Shown here: positions 52,511 through 60,500 of the stretch, piece by piece | How positions within the stretch are numbered: the first letter of the stretch is position 1 | Layout of the letters: each line of letters begins with the position of its first letter | Assembly (NCBI RefSeq): GCF_015354505.1 | Contig: NZ_JACAFP010000002.1 | Span: forward strand, 186,001-250,000 | Direction of reading: 5' to 3' | DNA: 64,000 bases | DNA from: Microbacterium sp. UFMG61 | Lineage (GTDB): Bacteria > Actinomycetota > Actinomycetes > Actinomycetales > Microbacteriaceae | Notes under the pieces: generated by a model | The model's database searches: none | The model's input: only the letters and a program-made list of their open reading frames with translations | What the model was told of the DNA's origin: nothing | Program-made: the position numbers and the translations under genes

Positions 52511-53452
52511 ATGACCGTGATCGACACACCCGCACCGGATGCTCCCGCCCGGTCGAGAGCCCGCGCCGGGCGCGCCTCGTGGGGGTGGAGCCAGGCGATC
52601 ATCGTTCTGATCGCGGCCATCGGCATCGGAGTGCTCGTCTATCCGACGGCCGCATCGTGGTTCTCGGCGTGGAGTCATGACACCGATGTCGACGGCTACG
52701 TGTCGTCCGTCGACCAGATCCCGGCTCACGAGATCACCGATCTGCTCGATCAGGCCGACGAGTACAACCAGAACCTGCCCACCGGTCCGCTCCGCGATCC
52801 GTACGCTCTGGGTGCCGACGGGCAGCAGACCGCGATCGGCGACGGGACCGACGCCTACTTCGACACGCTCTCCACCGACGGCACCGAGGCGATGGCGCGC
52901 GTGCGGATCCCGAGCATCCATGTCGATCTGCCGATCTTCCACGGCACCGGCGAAGAGGTCCTCGGCCGGGGGATCGGCCACCTCTACGGATCATCCCTGC
53001 CGGTCGGCGGGCCGGGCACGCACGCGGTGCTCACCGGGCACAACGGATTCGTCCAGGCCACCCTGTTCGACGACATCGATGAACTGGTCGAGGGCGACCT
53101 CATCATCGTCACCACCCTCGGTGAAGACCTCTACTACGAGGTCGACAGCACCGAGACCGTGCTCCCCGACGAGACCGACTCCCTGCGGCAGGTGCCGGGC
53201 AGGGACTACATCACGCTCGTGACGTGCACGCCCACCGGGGTCAACACGCATCGACTTCTCGTCCGCGCCGAGCGCGTGGATGCGCCTGCCGACGACTCGA
53301 CCGTCACGACGATCGCGGATTCCACGGATCCCGCCGGGTTCCCGTGGTGGGCGCTGCTCGTGCTCGGAGTCCCGACTCTCACCGCGATCATGGTCATGCC
53401 CCGTCGCCACCCGCGTCGGGGCGCGATCTCCGCCGAGCCGAGCGCGCCGTGA
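52511..53452 (+). CDS. srtC: Class C (pilin-polymerising) sortase
   Basis: A 313-aa membrane-bound transpeptidase. A basic N-terminus precedes a membrane segment (about 28-52). The sortase barrel carries His177 (LTGHNGF), Cys239 in TLVTCTPTG and Arg248 in NTHRLLVRAER, all as in class C enzymes. A second hydrophobic segment near residues 282-300 and a basic tail are also typical of the class. A DPYALG segment near residue 98 resembles the flexible lid region. ATG 52511 is preferred over an open frame starting inside the pilin gene. It links the Lys of the pilin motif to the LPLTG Thr of the next subunit. Confidence 0.94.
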   Translation: MTVIDTPAPDAPARSRARAGRASWGWSQAIIVLIAAIGIGVLVYPTAASWFSAWSHDTDVDGYVSSVDQIPAHEITDLLDQADEYNQNLPTGPLRDPYALGADGQQTAIGDGTDAYFDTLSTDGTEAMARVRIPSIHVDLPIFHGTGEEVLGRGIGHLYGSSLPVGGPGTHAVLTGHNGFVQATLFDDIDELVEGDLIIVTTLGEDLYYEVDSTETVLPDETDSLRQVPGRDYITLVTCTPTGVNTHRLLVRAERVDAPADDSTVTTIADSTDPAGFPWWALLVLGVPTLTAIMVMPRRHPRRGAISAEPSAP

Positions 53453-54072
53453 CCACCGTGGCGCTGACCCCGCGGCCTGACGAGGTCTCAGCCGCCCCCT
53501 CCGGTGAGCCTCCGGTCGCGATGCCGGAGCCCGCGGTCGCGCCACGTTCCCGGCCGCGTGGCCGCTTCGGACTCCTCGTCGCCAGCATCGCGCTCGTGGG
53601 CCTCGGCGCGAGCTTCCTGGTGGTCTCCACCGTCGCGCCGGACGCCGTGGACAGGGTCACCGGTGACATCAAGGTCACCGTGCAGAAGCAGTTCCAGCAG
53701 ATCTTCGCTCCGGATGCGCTGCCGATCCTCAGGCTCGGGGGAGAGGGGGGTCTTGCGCAGCTCGACGAGTGCGATGGGACCTTCACCGAGATGATCAGCT
53801 ATCGGGTCGACGGCGTGCCGCCGCTGTTCGCCGCGCACAACAACTGCGGTGGAGACATCATCCTCGGCTGGGACCTCGGACAGCGCGTGAGGGTCGAGGG
53901 GTCCGACATCGTCTACGAGGTCGTCGAAGAGCGACACACACCGAAGTGGTCCGACGTCGAGGCGCTCGTGGGCATGTCCGGCGAGTTCATGGTGCAGACC
54001 TGCTTCTACGGTGAGAATCGCATGCGCTTCCTCGCGCTCGCCCAGGTCGATCCGCAACCTCGGACCCACTGA
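53449..54072 (+). CDS. Small divergent sortase-like membrane protein
   Basis: A 207-aa protein whose GTG at 53449 overlaps the sortase C stop by 4 nt. A Pro-rich cytoplasmic N-terminus (about 1-38) and one membrane segment (about 41-63) precede a small extracellular domain. That domain has the sortase order of His130 (LFAAHNNCGGD), a QRVRVEGSDIVYEVVEE strand pair, Cys185 (MVQTCFYGEN) and Arg191/Arg193 before a final hydrophobic strand. It is only about 140 residues, without the usual TLxTC or LxTC consensus, and has extra Cys108 and Cys133. The sortase-fold reading is inferred by motif order. It might be the wall-anchoring enzyme or an accessory protein. Confidence 0.62.
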   Translation: MTTVALTPRPDEVSAAPSGEPPVAMPEPAVAPRSRPRGRFGLLVASIALVGLGASFLVVSTVAPDAVDRVTGDIKVTVQKQFQQIFAPDALPILRLGGEGGLAQLDECDGTFTEMISYRVDGVPPLFAAHNNCGGDIILGWDLGQRVRVEGSDIVYEVVEERHTPKWSDVEALVGMSGEFMVQTCFYGENRMRFLALAQVDPQPRTH

Positions 54073-54305
54073 TCTCATCGATTTCACAGGAATCTCTCCC
54101 TCGGGCGTCATGATTCCCGCCCGTCAGGGTCTTGTGAGTATGGCCACAGGCCGCAGCGTCGGTTGATTTCCCGACGCCCCGCTCCGCGGGAACGACCCTT
54201 CCCAGAGTCGGAGGGACGAGGCATCCCCACGCCTCGTCCCTCATCCGTACTTGCCCTGGTGACATCGGCGTGCGCGTGCGGTGCCGCCTCAGATCTCGGA
54301 GCACG
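54073..54305. other. Gap after pilus operon with three hairpins
   Basis: This 233-base gap holds three stem-loops: CGGGCG/CGCCCG (54102-54123), GCGTCGG/CCGACGC with a T-rich loop (54156-54177), and a perfect 12-bp stem GAGGGACGAGGC (54211-54222 with 54231-54242). The last is a plausible boundary between the pilus operon and the sigma gene, though no T-run follows. No coding region is convincing. Confidence 0.6.
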
Positions 54306-54923
54306 ATGAACGACACACTCCCCGTCGGCACGACTCTCTGTGGTGACGTCGATGGGCCCCCGGACGAACAGATCGTTCGGGCGGTGCGCGCGGGGGACAC
54401 GCGCGACTTCGCTCTGCTGTGGGGCCGACATGCCGATGCAGCCCGGTGCGCTGCGCGCTCGATCGCACCGGCGGTCGACGCGGAGGACCTCGTGAGCGAA
54501 GCCTTCGCCACGATCCTGCGCATCACACGCTCCGGTGGGGGACCGAGCGATGCGTTCCGGCCGTATCTCGTCGCGACCGTGCGCAACACCGCGCTCAGGT
54601 GGGCGCGTGGGAATGAGGTGATCCCCATCGACGGCCTCTCCGAGCGCGACCTCTCACACGGTGAGGTCGACCCCCTGGAGAGGGTGTCGGAGCGGTCGAC
54701 GGTCGTCTCTGTGCTCCGCACGCTGTCACCGCGCCATCGAGCGCTCCTCTGGTATCTGAACGTCGAGGGCATGAAGCCGCGTGAGCTCGCACCGCTGATG
54801 GGGATGACTCCCAACGCCGTGTCGGTTCTGGCCTTCCGCGCGCGGGAGAGCTTCCGGCGCGCATGGCTCGACGCGCACATCGACAGTGCCGCCCGCGACG
54901 GGTGCGACGATGCTCGTCTGTGA
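54306..54923 (+). CDS. Sigma-70 family (ECF-like) sigma factor, short form
   Basis: A 205-aa sigma factor. Region 2 (DEQIVRAVRAGDTRDFALLWGRHAD; VDAEDLVSEAFATILR) spans about 20-95, and region 4 (LSPRHRALLWYLNVEGMKPRELAPLMGMTPNAVSVLAFRARE) about 135-195. It is closely similar in both regions to the fused factor at 60497 but stops where that protein enters its zinc motif. No anti-sigma gene follows on the same strand. GGAG precedes ATG 54306. It lies between the pilus operon and pucR, and is convergent with the latter by 14 bases. Confidence 0.88.
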   Translation: MNDTLPVGTTLCGDVDGPPDEQIVRAVRAGDTRDFALLWGRHADAARCAARSIAPAVDAEDLVSEAFATILRITRSGGGPSDAFRPYLVATVRNTALRWARGNEVIPIDGLSERDLSHGEVDPLERVSERSTVVSVLRTLSPRHRALLWYLNVEGMKPRELAPLMGMTPNAVSVLAFRARESFRRAWLDAHIDSAARDGCDDARL

Positions 54924-54937
54924 GAGCCGACGGCTGT

Positions 54938-56527
54938 TCACACGGTCCGGCGCGCTGCTGCCGAGAGGCGCAACCAGAGCCAGAGCCGCGTGTCGGGCGA
55001 ATCGAGGTCTATGCCGAGCTCGGCGCGCACGACGTCGAGCCGGTAGCGCACCGTGTTCTGGTGGACGTGCAGCGCTGCTGCCGTCTCCCGCACGCTGCCG
55101 AGGAGATCGAGGTAGGTGCGCAGAGTCCGGGACAGATCCGTGCCGTGTGCCGCGTCATGCTCGGCGAGGATGCTCGCTGCGTCACCCACCGCGGCATCCA
55201 GACCGCCGATGAGGTCGGTGACCTGGAGGATCGCCAGCCGGTCGCGCATCTCGTCGAACGTGGCGATGCGGCGTCCGCGCCGCGTGCTGCCCGAGGCTTC
55301 CATCAGAACCCCTGCGGCGGCGCTGGCCTCACGATGGGACCTCGCGATGCCGGGCACGTCATACACCCGGCTCCCGATTCCCGCGATCAGTGCGCTGTCC
55401 GTGCGGATGACCGACTGCGCGAACGTGTGCACCCGCGCCGCGATCGACCCGGGGATCAGCGTCACGGCCTGTGTGCCGATGACGGCGCTGTGCGAGCCGG
55501 GGAAGGCGGCGCTCGAGACGCTGATCGCCAGGTGGAGAAGGCGATGGATGCCCCGCACGGCCTCGACATCGTCGAACGTGTCGACACGGAAGCACACGAT
55601 CGTCGCGCCTGCTTCGGGACGGATCAGGAGCTGCGACGCGGCGCTCCGCGCATGACGATCGTCTTCGAGCACGGTGCGGAGCAGAGTGGAGTTGCGCTGG
55701 TCGCGATCGGCCGCATCTTCACGAGCACGCAGAAGATGCTGTGCGGCGATCGGCTCCATCTCTTCGAGCAGCTTCTGCGTGCGCGGCGCGAGCATCGGCT
55801 CGACCTGGATCACCCAGATCGAGCCGAGCAGTTCGCCGGCGGCCCGCACTGCGATCCCGACACGACCGAACTGGTCGTCGTCCGAGGGGAAGTGCCGCGA
55901 CGCCGGAGCCCGCACGAGCCCCTGATAGTCGAGGTCGCGTGAGATGGGCACCTCCTCCTGCAGCAACAGGGTGGTGCGCCGCCGGATGTCGTCGATGGGC
56001 TGATCGGGGTGCGTCGAATAGCCGACGACCTGCCCCGAGGCGTCGACGAGGCTCACCGCGCCCTCAGCCAGCGTCGCCAGCGCGTTTGCGAGACCGAAGA
56101 GGTCGCCGAGCCGGACGCCTGTCATGTGGCCGACCGAGTGCGCGCTCAACAGTGACCGGAGCACGGAGGCGAGTTGGGCCCAGTCGGCGTCGCGGTGGCT
56201 CAGCACGGGGGTACTGAGCTTTTCGGAGCGGAGTACTGAGGTGTCATCATCGCTCGACGCTCGCCGGATGATGAGCGCGGCCGCCCCGCCTCCGTCGAGC
56301 TCGGTCGCGACCGTCCCGGCGTCGGCGAGGGAGATGCCCGCCGCCAGCACGATGCGGTCGCGATATTCGGCGACGGAGACCGTGGGGTCGTAGAAGTCGA
56401 CACCGATGTATGTCCTCGAATGGGCCGTCGAATCCGCGGTCTCGGGGGTCAGGATTCCGTCGGCCACGGTCAATGCATCGTGCAATGTCGGAATACCGAA
56501 ATCTTGCGAGTCGGGTACTGAGTCCAT
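54938..56527 (-). CDS. PucR-family transcriptional regulator
   Basis: A 529-aa regulator of the CdaR/PucR type. It has a divergent N-terminal sensor region (about 1-150), a GGDEF-like/GAF-like middle (VSLVDASGQVVGYS...), and the diagnostic C-terminal HTH (LDLLGSVRETAAALHVHQNTVRYRLDVVRAELGIDLDSPDTRLWLWLRL). ATG 56527 is chosen because GGAGGA lies 6 nt upstream. It diverges from the amino-acid ABC importer operon and probably controls it. The effector is unknown; PucR relatives respond to purine, amino-acid or GABA metabolism. Confidence 0.88.
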   Translation of the reverse strand: MDSVPDSQDFGIPTLHDALTVADGILTPETADSTAHSRTYIGVDFYDPTVSVAEYRDRIVLAAGISLADAGTVATELDGGGAAALIIRRASSDDDTSVLRSEKLSTPVLSHRDADWAQLASVLRSLLSAHSVGHMTGVRLGDLFGLANALATLAEGAVSLVDASGQVVGYSTHPDQPIDDIRRRTTLLLQEEVPISRDLDYQGLVRAPASRHFPSDDDQFGRVGIAVRAAGELLGSIWVIQVEPMLAPRTQKLLEEMEPIAAQHLLRAREDAADRDQRNSTLLRTVLEDDRHARSAASQLLIRPEAGATIVCFRVDTFDDVEAVRGIHRLLHLAISVSSAAFPGSHSAVIGTQAVTLIPGSIAARVHTFAQSVIRTDSALIAGIGSRVYDVPGIARSHREASAAAGVLMEASGSTRRGRRIATFDEMRDRLAILQVTDLIGGLDAAVGDAASILAEHDAAHGTDLSRTLRTYLDLLGSVRETAAALHVHQNTVRYRLDVVRAELGIDLDSPDTRLWLWLRLSAAARRTV

Positions 56528-56571
56528 GGACAGTCCTCCATCTAGAGTCGTCAACTGCCATAGGAATCTCC

Positions 56572-56588
56572 ATATCGGTTATATCGGT
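56572..56588. promoter_or_regulatory. Direct repeat in pucR/ABC divergent region
   Basis: ATATCGGT occurs at 56572-56579 and 56581-56588, 9 bp apart start to start. This is an AT-rich tandem half-site in the 176-base divergent region and a candidate PucR binding site. Confidence 0.4.
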
Positions 56589-56703
56589 GCCGCGCAAGAC
56601 TGAAAGGGCGAGGGTGACGGGGCACCTCGTGGGAATTCGATCCATCGTTCTCGCACGCCGCCCAGATGGATTCCGGGCATCGCCGCCTCGACGGGACACT
56701 CAC

Positions 56704-57612
56704 ATGAACAGTTCACCGCACTCCCCACTGCGCAGATCGGCATCGGTCTCCTCGACGATCCTCATCGCCCTCCTCATCGCCGGATGCTCGGCGCCGATGG
56801 CCGACGGCTCACCGAAGGCGGACGAACCGACCATGGATCCCGTGTCCGAAGCCGTCGCGCTGCTGCCCGACGAGCTGCAGGACGGCGGCACCCTGCGCGT
56901 CGCGATCCCCACGAAGGAGCCGCCGACGCAGTTCTACCGCGAGGGAACGCAGGAGATGACCGGGATCAACCCGGACATCGCACGTCTGCTCGCCGGCGCT
57001 CTCGGCCTGGAGCTCGAGATCGAGGTGACGACGTTCGACACGATCATCCCGGGCATGAGCGCCGGTCGGTATGACATGACGGTCTCGTCGATGACGCCGA
57101 CCGAAGAGCGGATGGAGCAGCTCGACTTCGTCGACTACGTGCAGATGGGGAGCGCTCTGGCCGTGCCCACGGGCAACCCGCAGAAGATCGGCTTCGACGG
57201 CCTGTGCGGCACCCGCGTCGCGGTGCTCAAGGGCTCGTACCAGTTGACGGTCAACGTTCCCGAACTCGACGATGCGTGCACCGCCGCGGGGGAGGATCCG
57301 CTGGAGCTTCTGCAGTTCCAGGACACGCGCCAGGCGATCTCCGCGCTCCTGAGCGACCGCGCAGACGTCGTCTACGCCGACTCGCCGATCCTCGGCTACG
57401 CGGTGGCCCAGGATTCGAAGCTCGAGGTGAGCGACGAGAACGACGTCGCGCCTGTCGCCGTCGGCATCCCGCACGATGCGGGCACGCTCGACGCCGTCGC
57501 GGCTGCGCTCGCCGCGGTGATCGCGTCGAGCGAGTATCAGGACGTGCTCGCCGAGTACGGACTCGAGTCGATGGCGATCACCGAGGCCCGCGTCAACGTT
57601 CCTCAGGGATGA
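56704..57612 (+). CDS. Amino-acid-type ABC importer, substrate-binding lipoprotein
   Basis: A 302-aa family-3 solute-binding protein. The lipobox LLIAGC places Cys near residue 25. The mature protein reads TLRVAIPTKEPPTQFYREG, TGINPDIARLLAGALGLELEIEV and DTIIPGMSAGRYDMTVSSMTPTEER, the standard polar-amino-acid binding fold. It starts the operon divergent from pucR. The ligand is not evident; the linked oxidase suggests a 2-hydroxy acid or an amino acid precursor. Confidence 0.9.
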   Translation: MNSSPHSPLRRSASVSSTILIALLIAGCSAPMADGSPKADEPTMDPVSEAVALLPDELQDGGTLRVAIPTKEPPTQFYREGTQEMTGINPDIARLLAGALGLELEIEVTTFDTIIPGMSAGRYDMTVSSMTPTEERMEQLDFVDYVQMGSALAVPTGNPQKIGFDGLCGTRVAVLKGSYQLTVNVPELDDACTAAGEDPLELLQFQDTRQAISALLSDRADVVYADSPILGYAVAQDSKLEVSDENDVAPVAVGIPHDAGTLDAVAAALAAVIASSEYQDVLAEYGLESMAITEARVNVPQG

Positions 57613-58541
57613 CCGACATGGACACCACAGGGGCGACAGCGCGCAGCGTCACGGGGCTTCAGCAGACCCTCACCTCGCTCGAGGTGCACAAGCGCCGTCG
57701 GATCGGGACTCTGGTCGGAGGCGTGCTCCTCTGCCTGGCCGTCGTGCTGTTCCTCATCGACGTCGCGACGAATCCCCGGTTCGGCTGGCCCGTCGTCGGC
57801 GCGTACCTGTTCGACCCGCAGGTGCTGCAGGGCATGCTGCTCACGCTGATGCTGACCGTCGTCTCCATGACGGCAGGCATCGTGCTGGGTGTCGTCCTCG
57901 CCATCATGCGAGTGTCGGGCAACCCCGTCTTCGCCGGAGTGAGCGGGGCCTACGTGTGGTTCTTCCGCGGCACCCCCCTGCTCGTGCAGCTCATCTTCTG
58001 GTACAACATCGCCGCCCTGTATCCGGTGATCGCCCTGGGGCTCCCGTTCGGCGGCCCGAGCGTCGTGATCGGTTCGGCGAACGTGCTCATCACCCCGCTC
58101 GGCGCAGCACTGCTCGGACTGTCGCTCAATGAGGCGGCCTACATGGCCGAGATCATCCGCAGCGGCATCTCCTCGGTCGACGAGGGTCAGCTCGATGCGG
58201 GACGAGCCCTGGGCATGACGCGGTCGACGCTCCTGCGCAGGGTGATCCTGCCGCAGGCGATGCGCGTCGTCATCCCGCCGACCGGCAATCAGGTGATCTC
58301 GATGCTCAAGGGCACGTCGCTGGTGAGCGTGCTCGCGATCTCCGACCTGCTGTACGCGGTGCAGTCCATCTACTCCCTCAACTACGAGGTGATCCCGCTG
58401 CTGCTCGTCGCCTGCATCTGGTACCTCGTGCTGACCACCGTGCTCAGCGTCGTGCAGTCGCGTCTCGAGGAGCGCTACGGGCGCGGATTCGCCCCGCGCC
58501 GAGCGGTGAGGACCCGGCGTCCGAAGGAGGCCGTCGCATGA
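57609..58541 (+). CDS. Amino-acid-type ABC importer, permease
   Basis: A 310-aa HisM/GlnP-family permease with about five membrane segments. It has the family motif [20 protein letters not shown] followed by [22 protein letters not shown]. The ATG at 57609 overlaps the binding-protein stop (GATGA). It is coupled in turn to the ATPase gene by another 4-nt overlap. Confidence 0.92.
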   Translation: MTDMDTTGATARSVTGLQQTLTSLEVHKRRRIGTLVGGVLLCLAVVLFLIDVATNPRFGWPVVGAYLFDPQVLQGMLLTLMLTVVSMTAGIVLGVVLAIMRVSGNPVFAGVSGAYVWFFRGTPLLVQLIFWYNIAALYPVIALGLPFGGPSVVIGSANVLITPLGAALLGLSLNEAAYMAEIIRSGISSVDEGQLDAGRALGMTRSTLLRRVILPQAMRVVIPPTGNQVISMLKGTSLVSVLAISDLLYAVQSIYSLNYEVIPLLLVACIWYLVLTTVLSVVQSRLEERYGRGFAPRRAVRTRRPKEAVA

Positions 58542-59305
58542 CCGCCACCATGGTCGAGATCCGAGGGGTGCAGAAGTCCTTCGGGCACACCCCGGTGCTG
58601 AAGGACGTCTCGCTCGCGATCCCCACAGGATCCGTCACCTGCCTGATCGGCCCGAGCGGCTCGGGCAAGACGACGCTCCTGCGCTGTGTGAACCGGCTCG
58701 AGACGGTCGATGCCGGGATCATCCTCGTCGACGGCGAACTCGTCGGAGCCACGCGTCACCGCGGTCGGCTCGTCGAGGCGAAGGAGTCGGCGATCGCCCG
58801 GACGCGTCGTCACACCGGCATGGTGTTCCAGCGCTTCAACCTCTTCCCGCACCGGACGGTGCTCGAGAACGTGATCGAAGGACCCACCCAGGTGCTCGGA
58901 CGTCTGCGCGCCGAGGTGACGGGGGAGGCCATGGTGCTTCTCGAACGCGTCGGCTTGGCCGACAAGGCCGCGGCGTATCCGCAGGAACTCTCGGGCGGCC
59001 AGCAGCAGCGCATCGCGATCGCCAGAGCGCTGGCGATGAAACCGAAGCTGATGCTGTTCGACGAGCCGACCTCCGCCCTCGATCCGGAGCTCGTGGGCGA
59101 GGTCCTCTCGGTCATGAAGGATCTCGCAGTCGAGGGGATGACCATGATGGTCGTCACCCACGAGCTGGGATTCGCCCGCGAGGTCAGCGACCAGGTCGTG
59201 TTCATGGCCGGCGGCGTCGTCGTCGAGAGCGGCCCACCCGATGCGGTCCTCACCCATCCGCAGCACGATCGCACGCAGGCGTTCCTCTCCCGGATCCTGC
59301 ACTGA
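58538..59305 (+). CDS. Amino-acid-type ABC importer, ATPase
   Basis: A 255-aa GlnQ/HisP-type ATPase. Walker A is GPSGSGKTT (about residues 39-47), signature [15 protein letters not shown], Walker [13 protein letters not shown], and switch His VVTHELGFA. The insert NRLETVDAG... [43 protein letters not shown] is usual for the family. It powers the importer and is coupled to the permease gene. Confidence 0.93.
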   Translation: MTATMVEIRGVQKSFGHTPVLKDVSLAIPTGSVTCLIGPSGSGKTTLLRCVNRLETVDAGIILVDGELVGATRHRGRLVEAKESAIARTRRHTGMVFQRFNLFPHRTVLENVIEGPTQVLGRLRAEVTGEAMVLLERVGLADKAAAYPQELSGGQQQRIAIARALAMKPKLMLFDEPTSALDPELVGEVLSVMKDLAVEGMTMMVVTHELGFAREVSDQVVFMAGGVVVESGPPDAVLTHPQHDRTQAFLSRILH

Positions 59306-59333
59306 ATCCCCACACACCACAGGAGAGTGCGCC

Positions 59334-60500
59334 ATGCGCGACATCCAGAGCATCGATGACCTCAGGCGCCGCGCCAAGCGGCGGCTGCCGGCCATGGTGT
59401 ACGACTTCATCGAAGGAGGCGCTCTCGACGAGCTCACCCTTCGCCGCAACCGCGAGGCGCTCGAGGCCCAGCTGCTCCCCCAGCGGGTCCTCGTCGACAC
59501 CTCGCAGCGCCACGCGACGGCGAGCATACTGGGAACCCGACTCGACCTTCCCCTGGTCGTCTCCCCCATGGGTCTCCTGACGGTATGCCACCCCGACGCC
59601 GACGTGGCCATCGCGCGGGCAGCCGCGACCTCGGGAAGTGTCTTCGTGCACAGCCCGTGGTCCGGCTGCTCGCTCGAAGAGGTGACCGACGCTGCTCCGG
59701 GCCGCGTCTGGGCGCAGATCGCCTTCTGGAACGACTCGTCGGAGACCGAGCGTCACATCGACCGGGCCGAGGCTCTGGGCGTCGAGACGCTGGTCGTGGC
59801 GGGAGACGTCGCGGTCTCGAGCAAGCGCGACCGAGACCTGCGACACGGTTCCGGTATGCCGCCGCGCCCACCGCTGCGCGACGTCGTCGACACGGCTTTC
59901 CACCCTGGCTGGGTGCTGCGCTGGCTGCTCGGTCGGCGGATCACGTGGGGCACCTACCGCATCGACGGCCGTGCGATCCGCATGAGCGAGATGGATGCCT
60001 GGATGGACCGCAACACGAACCAGGCCGCCAGCTGGGACGACATCGCGCGCCTGCGCAGCAGGTGGAAGGGGAACCTCGTCGTCAAGGGCGTCATGACGCA
60101 GGCCGACGCGCGTCTGGCGATCGATCACGGGACCGACGGCGTCTTCGTGTCGAACCACGGCGGTCGCCAGTTCGACGGCCAGCTCGCGACCATCGAGGCT
60201 CTGCCCTCGGTCGTCGACGCGGTCGACGGTCGTGCCGCAGTGATCATGGACGGCGGCATCCGTCGGGGGAGCGACATCGCGAAGGCGCTCTCGCTGGGAG
60301 CGGATGCGGCGGCCGCCGGACGGCCCTTCGCGCTCGGGCTCGCGGCTGCCGGAAGACCCGGAGTCGAGCGGGCCTTCGATGTCCTGCACGATGAGCTCCT
60401 GACGGTGATGGGCTTCCTCGGCGTGACACGCATCGAGGGACTCCCGGAGTCGCTGTGCGCGTCGCACGACCTGAGCGACGGCATCGAGGCGGCTCGATGA
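59334..60500 (+). CDS. FMN-dependent alpha-hydroxy acid dehydrogenase/oxidase
   Basis: A 388-aa TIM-barrel flavoprotein of the LldD/glycolate oxidase family. Motifs are YDFIEGGALDELTLRRN, PLVVSPMGL, KGVMTQADA with the FMN Lys, GVFVSNHGGRQFDGQ with the catalytic His, and IMDGGIRRGSDIAKAL. It oxidises a 2-hydroxy acid to a 2-keto acid. AGGAGAG lies 6 nt before the ATG. It is fourth in the ABC operon, so it probably acts on the imported compound. Its stop overlaps the start of the fused sigma gene (ATGA). Confidence 0.9.
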   Translation: MRDIQSIDDLRRRAKRRLPAMVYDFIEGGALDELTLRRNREALEAQLLPQRVLVDTSQRHATASILGTRLDLPLVVSPMGLLTVCHPDADVAIARAAATSGSVFVHSPWSGCSLEEVTDAAPGRVWAQIAFWNDSSETERHIDRAEALGVETLVVAGDVAVSSKRDRDLRHGSGMPPRPPLRDVVDTAFHPGWVLRWLLGRRITWGTYRIDGRAIRMSEMDAWMDRNTNQAASWDDIARLRSRWKGNLVVKGVMTQADARLAIDHGTDGVFVSNHGGRQFDGQLATIEALPSVVDAVDGRAAVIMDGGIRRGSDIAKALSLGADAAAAGRPFALGLAAAGRPGVERAFDVLHDELLTVMGFLGVTRIEGLPESLCASHDLSDGIEAAR

